DNA of 64,000 nt. Origin: an uncultured Opitutaceae bacterium. GTDB taxonomy: Bacteria; Verrucomicrobiota; Verrucomicrobiia; Opitutales; Opitutaceae. A program made the translations under genes and the position numbers. Positions 34,282-42,586 of the stretch are shown here, one piece after another. The stretch spans positions 186,001-250,000 of the forward strand of contig CALFNN010000103.1 of assembly GCA_937902925.1 (NCBI GenBank), written 5' to 3'. How positions within the stretch are numbered: the first letter of the stretch is position 1; each line of letters starts with the position of its first letter. Below the pieces are notes generated by a model that saw only the letters and a list, made by a program, of their open reading frames with translations, was not told the origin of the DNA and did no database searches.

Positions 34282-35895
34282 TTATCTCACGTCGCCGAGC
34301 GTGGCCGCATCGCCGAAGCCATAGCGCAGGCCGGTCTTGATGGCGGAGTTTCCACCGAGGCTCTGGTCGTTCGTCCAGCTCACGTTCAACCAGAGGCCGT
34401 CGACCATCTTCTTCTCGACCCCGAGTTCGAGGGTTGTGTCGGAGACGCGGGCGCCGGTGCGGGGCGCGCGCCAGTGGTGGATCGCCTCGGCGAAGCCGTT
34501 GAAGTCGCGGGCGCCGACGCGATATTGGGCCGCGAGATTGAGCGTGTCCTCGATGCCGCTGACCCCGTCGCGGGTGAAGGGATCGTGATAGCGGTAAGAG
34601 CCGGTGAAGAGAAACTGGCTGTTGGCGGCGAGCGAACCGACGCCGGGCAGGCTCAGGTTGAGCCAGGCGCCACCGCCGTCGTCCCGGGCGTCGTTGAGCT
34701 GTCCGGTCGCGCTCTGGAGGCGCACGGCGTAGCCAAACCCCATCGCGGCGGCGTTCCATCGGGCGTTTTGCGCCGCCTGCGTGATGGCGCGATGAGCGTC
34801 GACCTGGCGCTGCTCCACCGGCGGGATGACGGACAGTTTGTTGAGCGCGATCGCCTCGGAATCCTGCTGGGTGCCCCACGTCGTCGGGAACAGCGCCGCG
34901 AGTTTTTCCAGCAACGCGGAATCGCGCCGGGGATCGGCGCCGTCGAAAAACACGCCGCTCAGGCCGAGGCCGAAGAGCGCCGGGGTCGCGGTGGCGCCGG
35001 CGGCAGTCGGGCCGGTTTTCGCGGCGAGCGAGACCTGCAGGCTGGTGAAGAAGCGGGTCCAGTCGGAATGGTTGTAGTCATACAGCGTCACTTTTTTGGT
35101 GCGCAGCATGGTGTAGGGCGTGAAGGCGATGGAGAACCCGGTCTTCAGCGCGCCGCCGGGATCGAAGTTGGAGAGCAGCGAGGTGACGGTCTCGCGCGGC
35201 GTGGCCGGTCGCAGGGTTTGCACGCTCTGGTCGAGCACGGCGGCGCCGGGCGATTCGGGGATCGCGAAGTCGGCACGGCTCAACGGATCCAGTTTTTCCG
35301 GCGCGGGGAGCAGTTGCCGGACGACGGCGGTCAGACCGGGGTCCGCGCCGCCGCCGGCCACCGGCGGGTTTGCGGCAGGTGGTGGCGAAATCGGGGCGGG
35401 CGCAATCAGGGTTGACGTCACCACGGAAGTCGCGGGTGCGATCACCGCCCGCGGCGCGACGGGTGCAGGTGTCGCCGCTGCGCCTGGCGCCGGCAGGACG
35501 GGCGGCGCCGTTGACGCGACGGCGGCCGGGTTGCCGGTGATGGCGGGAGCCGACGGCGCGGTGGTGCGCGTAAACACGAACAGGGTGCCGCCGCCAGGGA
35601 TGGCCAAAGGCTTGGCGGGCACGATGGACTCGCCGGTGGCGACGGGGATGCGCAGCGCGAGCTGGCCGTTGCTGAATTTCTGGCCGATGTCGGAGCCGAC
35701 CCACTGCACCTCGGCGGTGCGGGCGGCGACGGTCAGCGTCTGGTCGCCGCCGCTCGCGGGCGACAGCTCGAATGCCTCCTCCCCGGTGACGAATGCGATC
35801 CGCGCCACCTCGGTGGCGGGCGCCGCTCCCGCGATCGCAGCGAGCGCCGGGGCCAGGGCGGCAGCGAACAAGAATCGGGGAGATCGCGTTGTCAT
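34282..35895 (-). CDS. Secreted, barrel-like outer membrane protein of unknown family (537 aa)
   Basis: A signal peptide (MTTRSPRFLFAAALAPALAAIAGAA) leads to a beta domain (residues about 28-115) and a long Pro/Ala/Thr linker (APVAPRAVIAPAT). From about residue 250 there are alternating amphipathic strands with aromatic ends (KTGFSIAFTPYTML, LFGLGLSGVFF, SQFLFTGSYRYHDPF, LWLNVSWTNDQS, TGLRYGFGD). This suggests an outer-membrane beta barrel, although the C-terminus does not end in Phe or Tyr. I cannot name a family. It lies 7 bp after the 129-codon gene, firmly within the minus-strand run. Confidence 0.65.
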   Translation of the reverse strand: MTTRSPRFLFAAALAPALAAIAGAAPATEVARIAFVTGEEAFELSPASGGDQTLTVAARTAEVQWVGSDIGQKFSNGQLALRIPVATGESIVPAKPLAIPGGGTLFVFTRTTAPSAPAITGNPAAVASTAPPVLPAPGAAATPAPVAPRAVIAPATSVVTSTLIAPAPISPPPAANPPVAGGGADPGLTAVVRQLLPAPEKLDPLSRADFAIPESPGAAVLDQSVQTLRPATPRETVTSLLSNFDPGGALKTGFSIAFTPYTMLRTKKVTLYDYNHSDWTRFFTSLQVSLAAKTGPTAAGATATPALFGLGLSGVFFDGADPRRDSALLEKLAALFPTTWGTQQDSEAIALNKLSVIPPVEQRQVDAHRAITQAAQNARWNAAAMGFGYAVRLQSATGQLNDARDDGGGAWLNLSLPGVGSLAANSQFLFTGSYRYHDPFTRDGVSGIEDTLNLAAQYRVGARDFNGFAEAIHHWRAPRTGARVSDTTLELGVEKKMVDGLWLNVSWTNDQSLGGNSAIKTGLRYGFGDAATLGDVR

Positions 35896-35902
35896 CGGCG
35901 GA

Positions 35903-36292
35903 TCAGGCGAGTTCGACGCGGATCGCGGCGTTCGAGGGCTCGTTCGAGTCGATGCTCAGGATCGCGTTGCCGTCGTCGATGACCTGTTCGTCCTGCACGA
36001 CGTTGAGCGTGAAGCCCAGCGGCTTGACGGCGCCAGCCGGGACGAGCGTGGCGCGGCAGACGAGGATTTTGCCGACCGCCTGCGCGGCGAGCAGCGGAAT
36101 GACGTAGCGGACTTGTGGCGTGTTGTAGCTGTTGGCGTTGCTGGCCAGGATGCTGAGGGTCGCCCCGGTCACGCCGTCGTGCAGCGACAGCGTGAACACG
36201 CCGAAGTTGTTCACGCGGTCGAAGACCTGGACGAAGGGTTGTCCCCCGGCCGGGTTGATCTTGGCGGTGGCTTGGGCGACGGGATCGGCCAT
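35903..36292 (-). CDS. Small protein of unknown function (129 aa)
   Basis: A 129-residue beta-rich protein (MADPVAQATAKINPAGGQPF, then GVFTLSLHDGVTGATLSIL and VIDDGNAILSIDSNEPSNAA). It has no signal peptide, cysteines or motif I recognise. The even beta pattern suggests a small sandwich fold. It is 62 bp downstream of the cytochrome gene and 7 bp upstream of the barrel-like gene. It is part of the same transcription unit by spacing, and its role is unknown. Confidence 0.65.
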   Translation of the reverse strand: MADPVAQATAKINPAGGQPFVQVFDRVNNFGVFTLSLHDGVTGATLSILASNANSYNTPQVRYVIPLLAAQAVGKILVCRATLVPAGAVKPLGFTLNVVQDEQVIDDGNAILSIDSNEPSNAAIRVELA

Positions 36293-36354
36293 GGGGTGCG
36301 GAGTGCGAGGCGGGGGCTCGGGTGCGCGAAAGCTGGGCGACAAGTCCGGGCTGA

Positions 36355-37788
36355 TCACGGGTGCGGCCGGCCGCGCGAGATCGGTTTCACGGGCAGCGCA
36401 TAGTCGGAGGCCCAGGCGCCCCGCGCGTTGGCGCTTTTCACGTTGAAGAAATTCGTCAACGCGATCGCGACCTGGAACGAGAAGTCGGTCGAGTAAGCGC
36501 GCGGATCCATCGAGGTGGCGCAGGGGACGTTCTGGAACCATTTCATCCACGCGTCGGTGCCGCCGGCGAGCGGCGGCTCGGTGTAGCCGTCGGGCACGGC
36601 GGTGTCGGGCACGAGGCTCGTGATCGCGGGATACTGCGCGGCGATGTGGCACGACATGCACGAGGTCGTGTTGAGATCGGCGGGGCCGTTGAGACGGCCG
36701 TTCCAGCCGAGGTGCTGCGGCGGCAGTTGCGGGCCGTCGAAGATGACGGTCTGTTTCAGGTCGGGGTTGACCATCGTCTTGGTCGGCGGAAACGGATTGG
36801 TCTTGTTGACGCGGTTCTCCGGGTCGTTGCCCCACGTGAGACCGGCGGGCACGAGGTTCATGAACTTGTTCCGGTGGTTGAGCTGGCCGTTGTAGACGAA
36901 CGTGCCGAAGACCCAGCCGGTGAGCCCGGGGCCCTCGGCGCGGGCGTCGCGGACGGCGACATCCATCTGGAGCAGGTGGACGTCGGTCACCTCACGGGTC
37001 GCGGACAGCCAGAAATTTTGCGTGATGTAAGCCTTCCACGTGAGCGGATTCTCGAGGTAGGCGATCTTGTCGGTGCCTTGGGGCGCATCGGTGAAGAGGA
37101 GTTTCGCGAACACCGTGCCGACGGGGAAGCCGCCGCCGAAGCGCTTGTCGGTGGCCTTGGGGTCCGGGTTTTCCGGATCGGCCCACATCTTTCCCATCGC
37201 GTAGCCGGCGAAATCGTTCACGAGGGTGATGGCGTAGACGGAGTAGTTGCCGTTCTTGCCGATCTGGTAGGGTCCGAGCTGCTCGGGCGTGACCGGCGCC
37301 TCCTTGATGAGCCCGTGGAAGCCCTCGGTGCCGCCGTTGGGCGGATAGGCGTTGGGGCCGGTGGTCGTGGGATGCAGCCACGGGATGTGATACCACTCGC
37401 GCACCTTGTTCTTGAACGGATCCCAGTCGGGCAGGTTGCCCTCGAACGCGTAGTCGCGGATCGCGAGGATGTATTCGAGGGGATTTTTCTGGAAATCGAT
37501 TTTCTTGAGGAAGGCCGGGAGCTCCGCCGGCAGTTTTTTCGGAAAGTCGGTTTTCAACCGGAAGATCGGCTGGTCGGACCACTTGGTCGCGTATTCTTCC
37601 TGCGAGACCATGAAGCCGAAGTCGGGAAAGCCCTGGCCTTTCTGTTTGCGAGCAAGGAGCGCCTGACTCGTCGCCGCGAGATCGGCGGCCATTGGCTCGG
37701 CGGCGGACGAAAACGGAAACGTGAGACTGACGGCAAGGGCGAGCAGCGCGGTGGACTGCGACAGGCGGAGTTGGCGGGGCGGTTGCAT
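36355..37788 (-). CDS. Monoheme cytochrome c-like protein, paralogue 1
   Basis: A 477-residue periplasmic protein. A signal peptide (residues 1-28, STALLALAVSLTFPFSSAA) is followed by an N-terminal region (GFPDFGFMVSQEEY, VREWYHIPWLHP, EGFHGLIKEAP) and a single heme-binding CMSCH near residue 378 (NTTSCMSCHIAAQYP). The protein shares this whole architecture with the gene at 44203-45615, so the two flank the molybdoenzyme and phosphoesterase genes as paralogues. It probably carries electrons from the oxidoreductase system in the periplasm, although the molybdoenzyme itself lacks a signal peptide. It lies 79 bp after that gene. Confidence 0.85.
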   Translation of the reverse strand: MQPPRQLRLSQSTALLALAVSLTFPFSSAAEPMAADLAATSQALLARKQKGQGFPDFGFMVSQEEYATKWSDQPIFRLKTDFPKKLPAELPAFLKKIDFQKNPLEYILAIRDYAFEGNLPDWDPFKNKVREWYHIPWLHPTTTGPNAYPPNGGTEGFHGLIKEAPVTPEQLGPYQIGKNGNYSVYAITLVNDFAGYAMGKMWADPENPDPKATDKRFGGGFPVGTVFAKLLFTDAPQGTDKIAYLENPLTWKAYITQNFWLSATREVTDVHLLQMDVAVRDARAEGPGLTGWVFGTFVYNGQLNHRNKFMNLVPAGLTWGNDPENRVNKTNPFPPTKTMVNPDLKQTVIFDGPQLPPQHLGWNGRLNGPADLNTTSCMSCHIAAQYPAITSLVPDTAVPDGYTEPPLAGGTDAWMKWFQNVPCATSMDPRAYSTDFSFQVAIALTNFFNVKSANARGAWASDYALPVKPISRGRPHP

Positions 37789-37867
37789 TTTTTTGGATGG
37801 CTGGCGGCGTCGTGGCGGCGGGCGTGGCGCGGGAGTTGATGGGCTGGGTGGGGGAGCGGGGAGAGTC

Positions 37868-40800
37868 TCAGCCGAGATCGGCGACGGAGACTTCGCAGGC
37901 GCGGCGGACTTCCTGCACCGTGGCGGGCGCATCGAGGCGGAAGAGGCCGCTCAGTTTGCGCTCGAGGCGCGAGGCGCGGATCGCGGCCTTGAGGGCGAAG
38001 AAGACGCTGTTGGCGAGGACGAGTGGCGGCTCGCCGACTTCCTTGGCGGAGAAGATGTCGTGCGGATCCTCGGGGATGCCGGCGACGGACTTGAGGTCGC
38101 GCGGGAAGAGGTGCGTGTTCAGTTCGAGCGGAATCGTCGTGATCGCGGGCACCTTGTAGCGCCAGGTGTTGGTCGTGTTGAGCCGGCCCTGCTCGGGACC
38201 GTCTTCCTCGAAGACCAGCTTCTCGGTGAGCAGGTAGCCGACACCCTGCACGAACGCGCCCTCGACCTGGCCGATGTCGATCGCGGGATTCATGCTCCAG
38301 CCCATGTCGTAGACGAGGTCGGAGCTGAGGATTTTCACCTCGCCGGTGAGGACATCGAGTTCCACGACCGAGCACGCGGCGGAGTAGGTGAACCCGACGA
38401 ACGAATCGACGCCGCCGCCGAGCGGCGCGGTCTTGTCGCGTTCGATGCCGGGCAGGTTCGGCTGTTCGCTCTGCGGCTTGAACGTCATCGCCGGCACCGG
38501 CGTGCCGCCGCCGCGAATCTTCGCGGTGAACGTCGCGAGCAGGTTCACGCGTTTCGAGTAGGCGAGCTGGACGAGCTGCTGCCAGATCAGGAGCTGGCGG
38601 CCGTTGACCTCGACGGGCGTGGCCCAGCCGGTTTCGCCGTGGTTCCAGAAATCGATGTTCTGCTGTTTGCACCAGTCGTTGCCGTTTTCCTCCAGCATCC
38701 GGTAGCCGAACTCCGTCAGGCGTTCGCGGAGTTCCTGGCAGGTTTGCTTCACGGCCTCGCAACTGTAGGGCGTGCCCGTCGAGGCGCCGGTGCTGGTGGG
38801 GCTCGGGATGATGCTGGTGTCGACGTTCTCGACGAAGATCAGGTCCATCGGGACGTTCAGCACGTAGGCGGCGACCTGGAGGACCTGCGTCGCGAGGCCC
38901 TGGCCCATCTCGACGCCGCCTTGGTGGACGACGATCGAGCCGTCGGCCTGGTTGATCACGACGATCGCGGCGGCCTGCTCGAGCTGCTTCAAGTTGTAGC
39001 CCGAACCGTATTTCACGGGAATCATCGCCAGCCCGCGCTTGCGCCACTTGTTCTTCTGGTTGAACGCGTCGACCTCGGCGCGCTTCTGGTCCGATTTCGC
39101 GACCTGCTTCAGGTAGGCCCACACCTGCTTCATATAGCAGTAGGAAAGCGCCTGGCCGAAGGGCGTGACGTCGCCGCGGTCGTAGAGATTTTTTTCGCGG
39201 AGCTCCTCGGCCGTGAGGCCGATGGCGAACGCCGCGTCGTCGATCGCGTTCTCGACGATGTTTTTTCCCTGCACGTCGCCGAACGAACGGAAGGCGGTGC
39301 TCGGCGCGGTGTTCGTCCGGCAGACGTCGATCTGGCTTTCGAAATTCGCGACGCGGTAGGCGTTGTCGGTGCGGAGCTGGATGCAGTTCGAGACGATGAA
39401 CGAGCAGTCGTAGAACGCGCCGCCGTCGCCCCACATCTTCAACTGGAAGCCGCGGATGAGGCCCTTGTCCTCCGGCCGCGCGTCGCCGCGATCGACGGCG
39501 ATCTGATACTGGCCGTAGTAGGCGTGGCGTTTGCCGATCATGCTCGTGTCCTCGTCCCGCGGCACCGCGACGCGGACGGGGCGCTTGATGGCTTTCGCGG
39601 CGACGGCCGTCGGGCCGGTCACGAAACGCGCCTGCTCGGTCTTGCCGCCGAAGCCGCCGCCGACCGGCAGCACCTCCACCTCGATGAGGTTGTATTGGGA
39701 GCCGAGCGCCATGGCGGTCGTCTGGTGCATCTCCATCGGGCTCTGCGTCGACGGGTGCATCTTCATCCGGCCCTCGTCGACGGGCAGCGCAACGCACGCC
39801 TGCGTCTCCATGTAGAAATGAACCTGCCCGCCGTTGGTCTGCGTGTTTTCGACCACGAGGCACGGCACGCCGTCGACGGCGGTCTTGCGCACGCCGATCT
39901 TGCGATCGAGCGGATCCTTCGGGCGGGTCCAGTCGAACTGGCTGCCGGGCCGCGTGATTTTCCAGATGTGCGAGACGAAGCTCGCCGATTTCGGCGTGTC
40001 GGGGAAAATGCTCCCAAGCTTGATCGCCTCGTCGAGGCTGGTGATCGGCTTGTTCCACGGCGCGGGCCAGCTCACCGGCCCGTAGGCGAGGCAGGATTCC
40101 GCGACGTAACCCGCGAGCCGGATCGCCTCCTGCTCGCTCGTGGCGAGGACGAGCGCGATCGACTGGCCGACGTAGTTCACCATCTGTTCGGCGAACAACG
40201 GCTGATCCGCGCCCATGCCCTGATAGTTGATGCCGCCGTTCTTGATGTTTTCCGCGGTGACGAGGTCGACGAACGACTTGGCGTAGGCGCTCAGATGATC
40301 GCGCAACGCTGCCGGCGAAACCTTCCGGTCGCCGCCCGGCAGCACGAAGCGATAGTTCGCGAGCGCGCGGCGGCTCTGCACAAACGCACCGTTCACCGTG
40401 AGCGGCGGCACGGGCAGTTCCTGCGTGTAGTGGAGCTGGCCCGAAGTCTGATACATCGCGGTGATCTTGATGTAGGGCTGCGCGACCGGCGCCTTGAACG
40501 CCTGCGTCCGGTAAAACTGCCGGCCATCGCTGACCGGCCAGCGGCCCCACGTGATGAGGCCGCTCGACGCGACCTCGGGCGGCACCGGCACACCCTGTTT
40601 TTGGAGCGCGTTGACGATCGCCTTGTAGAGGAACGAGACCGCGAGCTCGGTGCGGTAGTCATTCGTGAAGCCCTCGTCGGGCAGGCCGGCCATGCGCGGC
40701 GCCCAGCGTTTGAGTTCGGCGCGAACTTCCTGCTCGAGGATTTTCGCGAGCTCGGCCGCATGGTCGAGGCTCAGCTTTTTGCCCTCGAGCGCGGCCTCGG

Positions 40801-42421
40801 TCTTTTCCGCGCGCCACGGAAACGGCGCGATGCCGCCGAAGACCAGCGCGACCTCGTCGACCACCGCCTTGCCGGAAAACGCGAAGCGCGTCGTCGCGTT
40901 GACGATGCTGTGCGCGTTGACCTCGCGCAGCGCGACCTTCTGCGCGAGCACCGAGTCCTTCGCGCCGCCGGCCGGCAGCCGGTAGGCCACGAGAACGATG
41001 TCGTCGGCGAGCTTGGGGTTTTTCACCACCGCCTCGACCAACCCGGCCGCGGGCGTGGTGTGGTGCTTGAACGCCCCGTGCTCGCTGAGTTCGAGCCACG
41101 TGATCTTCGCTTCGACCGCGACGAGCGTGGTGAAGAGATCGGAGGGGAACGGTTCGCCCGTGCCGGCGGCGATGTGCTTCAACACGAGCATGGTGTTGCC
41201 GGCGAGCGAGGCGGCGTTGCGCACGATGCGGCCGGCGGTCCGTCGCGCCATGAAATCGAGCGCGCCAAGCGGCGTCGTCTCGTCGAGCTGGCCGGCTTTC
41301 ATCGCGGCGGCGAGGACGTCGATCAGGTCGTTGTAGGTGTTGCCGGCGCCGATGGTGAGTTCGCCGTCCTTCGGCTTGCCGTGCGTGTAGAGCTCGGGAA
41401 TCAGCCGGAGGTCGACGAAGAGTTTCGTCGCGGGGAACTCCTCCCGGTAGATGCCGTAGGAAGTGTTGCCGTGCACGAGGCGGACCTTCTTGCCGCGGTT
41501 CGCGGTCATGATCTTGGCGAGCTCCGGCAGCGAGGTCGGCGTGCGCCATTCCTGTCCGCCGGCGTCGGACGACACCGGTTCGGCGGGGCCGCGCGCCTCC
41601 GGTGGAAACGGAATCTCCACGTCGCCCGGGCGCTGCGCGGCGCAGCCGTCGTCCTCGAGGCACTTCATCCGGTTCTCCTCGTCGCGCGCGTTCCAGTCCG
41701 ACGCGAACGTCTTCATGCCGGTGAGGATCGCGCGATAGCCGGTGCAGCGGCAGAGGTTGCCGTCGAACGCCTCCTCGATCTCCTTCTTCGTCGCCTTGGG
41801 ATGGTTCGTGATGAACTCGGACATGTTCATCACGAAGCCCACGCTGCAGTAGCCACACTGGCTGCCGTTGTTCAGCGCGAGCTGGTAGGCCACGGGATTC
41901 ATGCCGGTGTGCGTGAGCTCCGAAGGATGATCGGCCACGTCGCCGACGAGATTCACCCTGGGCGCAGCGTCCTTCCGGAGCGCGGCTGCGATGTCGGCCC
42001 CGACGGCCTCGCGCTTCTCCTCGGCCTCTTTCGCGGCCGCGATGTGCGAGGGTAGATCGGGGCCGTCCGCCGGACCGGCGGCGCGCGACGAGGTCGCGGC
42101 GTGCTGCAGGAATTCCGGATTCGGCCGGCGGACCGCGCCGGTGCCCTCGACGGTCGTGACGACGAGCCCGCCGAGCGCGCACACCGGACGGAGGCAGGAG
42201 TTGATGGCCCGGTGCTCGGGAACCTTTTCTTTTTCGTTCCAGCGCGAGAGAATCACGGTGCAGCCGCCGCAGCCGCCCTGGCCGCACGGTTTTTTCGGCC
42301 CGCACAGCGCGATGCCCGGTGAGCGCAGATAATCGATCAGCAGAAGATCAGGCGGCGGGTCTTTGACCGTGACGGGCTGGCCATTGAGGAAAAAGGAAAC
42401 TTCGTTGGGCGCGTGGCTCAT
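37868..42421 (-). CDS. Single-chain xanthine dehydrogenase-like molybdenum hydroxylase
   Basis: A 1,517-residue protein combining all domains of the eukaryotic-type enzyme. First [2Fe-2S] cluster: C46, C51, C54 and C76. Second cluster: C189, C192, C224 and C226 (GSQCGYC, NLCRCTGYR). An FAD-binding domain spans about 305-590 (TSLPELAKIM; GRIVRNAASLAGN), and the molybdopterin domains run from about 640 onward, with PVGGGFGGKTEQ and the catalytic Glu near 1464 in SAKEVGEPPLVLANS. It oxidises a purine, aldehyde or N-heterocycle. An extra segment of roughly 65 residues (about 100-180, HIAAAKEAEEKREAV) separates the two Fe-S domains. There is no Tat signal, so it is probably cytoplasmic. Confidence 0.93.
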   Translation of the reverse strand: MSHAPNEVSFFLNGQPVTVKDPPPDLLLIDYLRSPGIALCGPKKPCGQGGCGGCTVILSRWNEKEKVPEHRAINSCLRPVCALGGLVVTTVEGTGAVRRPNPEFLQHAATSSRAAGPADGPDLPSHIAAAKEAEEKREAVGADIAAALRKDAAPRVNLVGDVADHPSELTHTGMNPVAYQLALNNGSQCGYCSVGFVMNMSEFITNHPKATKKEIEEAFDGNLCRCTGYRAILTGMKTFASDWNARDEENRMKCLEDDGCAAQRPGDVEIPFPPEARGPAEPVSSDAGGQEWRTPTSLPELAKIMTANRGKKVRLVHGNTSYGIYREEFPATKLFVDLRLIPELYTHGKPKDGELTIGAGNTYNDLIDVLAAAMKAGQLDETTPLGALDFMARRTAGRIVRNAASLAGNTMLVLKHIAAGTGEPFPSDLFTTLVAVEAKITWLELSEHGAFKHHTTPAAGLVEAVVKNPKLADDIVLVAYRLPAGGAKDSVLAQKVALREVNAHSIVNATTRFAFSGKAVVDEVALVFGGIAPFPWRAEKTEAALEGKKLSLDHAAELAKILEQEVRAELKRWAPRMAGLPDEGFTNDYRTELAVSFLYKAIVNALQKQGVPVPPEVASSGLITWGRWPVSDGRQFYRTQAFKAPVAQPYIKITAMYQTSGQLHYTQELPVPPLTVNGAFVQSRRALANYRFVLPGGDRKVSPAALRDHLSAYAKSFVDLVTAENIKNGGINYQGMGADQPLFAEQMVNYVGQSIALVLATSEQEAIRLAGYVAESCLAYGPVSWPAPWNKPITSLDEAIKLGSIFPDTPKSASFVSHIWKITRPGSQFDWTRPKDPLDRKIGVRKTAVDGVPCLVVENTQTNGGQVHFYMETQACVALPVDEGRMKMHPSTQSPMEMHQTTAMALGSQYNLIEVEVLPVGGGFGGKTEQARFVTGPTAVAAKAIKRPVRVAVPRDEDTSMIGKRHAYYGQYQIAVDRGDARPEDKGLIRGFQLKMWGDGGAFYDCSFIVSNCIQLRTDNAYRVANFESQIDVCRTNTAPSTAFRSFGDVQGKNIVENAIDDAAFAIGLTAEELREKNLYDRGDVTPFGQALSYCYMKQVWAYLKQVAKSDQKRAEVDAFNQKNKWRKRGLAMIPVKYGSGYNLKQLEQAAAIVVINQADGSIVVHQGGVEMGQGLATQVLQVAAYVLNVPMDLIFVENVDTSIIPSPTSTGASTGTPYSCEAVKQTCQELRERLTEFGYRMLEENGNDWCKQQNIDFWNHGETGWATPVEVNGRQLLIWQQLVQLAYSKRVNLLATFTAKIRGGGTPVPAMTFKPQSEQPNLPGIERDKTAPLGGGVDSFVGFTYSAACSVVELDVLTGEVKILSSDLVYDMGWSMNPAIDIGQVEGAFVQGVGYLLTEKLVFEEDGPEQGRLNTTNTWRYKVPAITTIPLELNTHLFPRDLKSVAGIPEDPHDIFSAKEVGEPPLVLANSVFFALKAAIRASRLERKLSGLFRLDAPATVQEVRRACEVSVADLG

Positions 42422-42473
42422 GGGAACGGAGAGCTGGGAGCGGCATTGCGTGGGCGGGAGCGGGAGGGCGCGT

Positions 42474-42490
42474 CGCAGATGCAATCTGCG
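42474..42490. promoter_or_regulatory. Short inverted repeat upstream of the molybdoenzyme gene
   Basis: CGCAGAT-GCA-ATCTGCG is a perfect 7-bp stem with a 3-base loop, 53 bp before the molybdoenzyme start. It is either a small mRNA hairpin or an operator half of the adjacent palindrome region. Confidence 0.4.
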
Positions 42491-42520
42491 GTTGCGCGAA
42501 AGCGGCGGAAAGGGCCGCGT

Positions 42521-42538
42521 CTACCGGAATTCCGGTAG
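42521..42538. promoter_or_regulatory. Perfect 18-bp palindrome containing TACC-N8-GGTA
   Basis: CTACCGGAA and its exact reverse complement abut with no spacer, 100 bp upstream of the molybdoenzyme ATG, in the only sizeable gap (165 bp) of that part of the run. The outer TACC-N8-GGTA form is the same as the three sites at 46086-46145 upstream of the whole cluster, which suggests one regulator controls both. Confidence 0.5.
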
Positions 42539-42586
42539 GATGGTGGCGGCGGGATCGAGCCGGCTACGAGCAGCGGTGGACGGTTT

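Noticed and set aside
37721-42055. 1,444-codon plus-strand ORF
   Set aside because: It is exactly antisense to the molybdoenzyme gene, is Arg/Gly/Val/Asp-rich and matches no family; high third-position GC in the real gene keeps this frame open.
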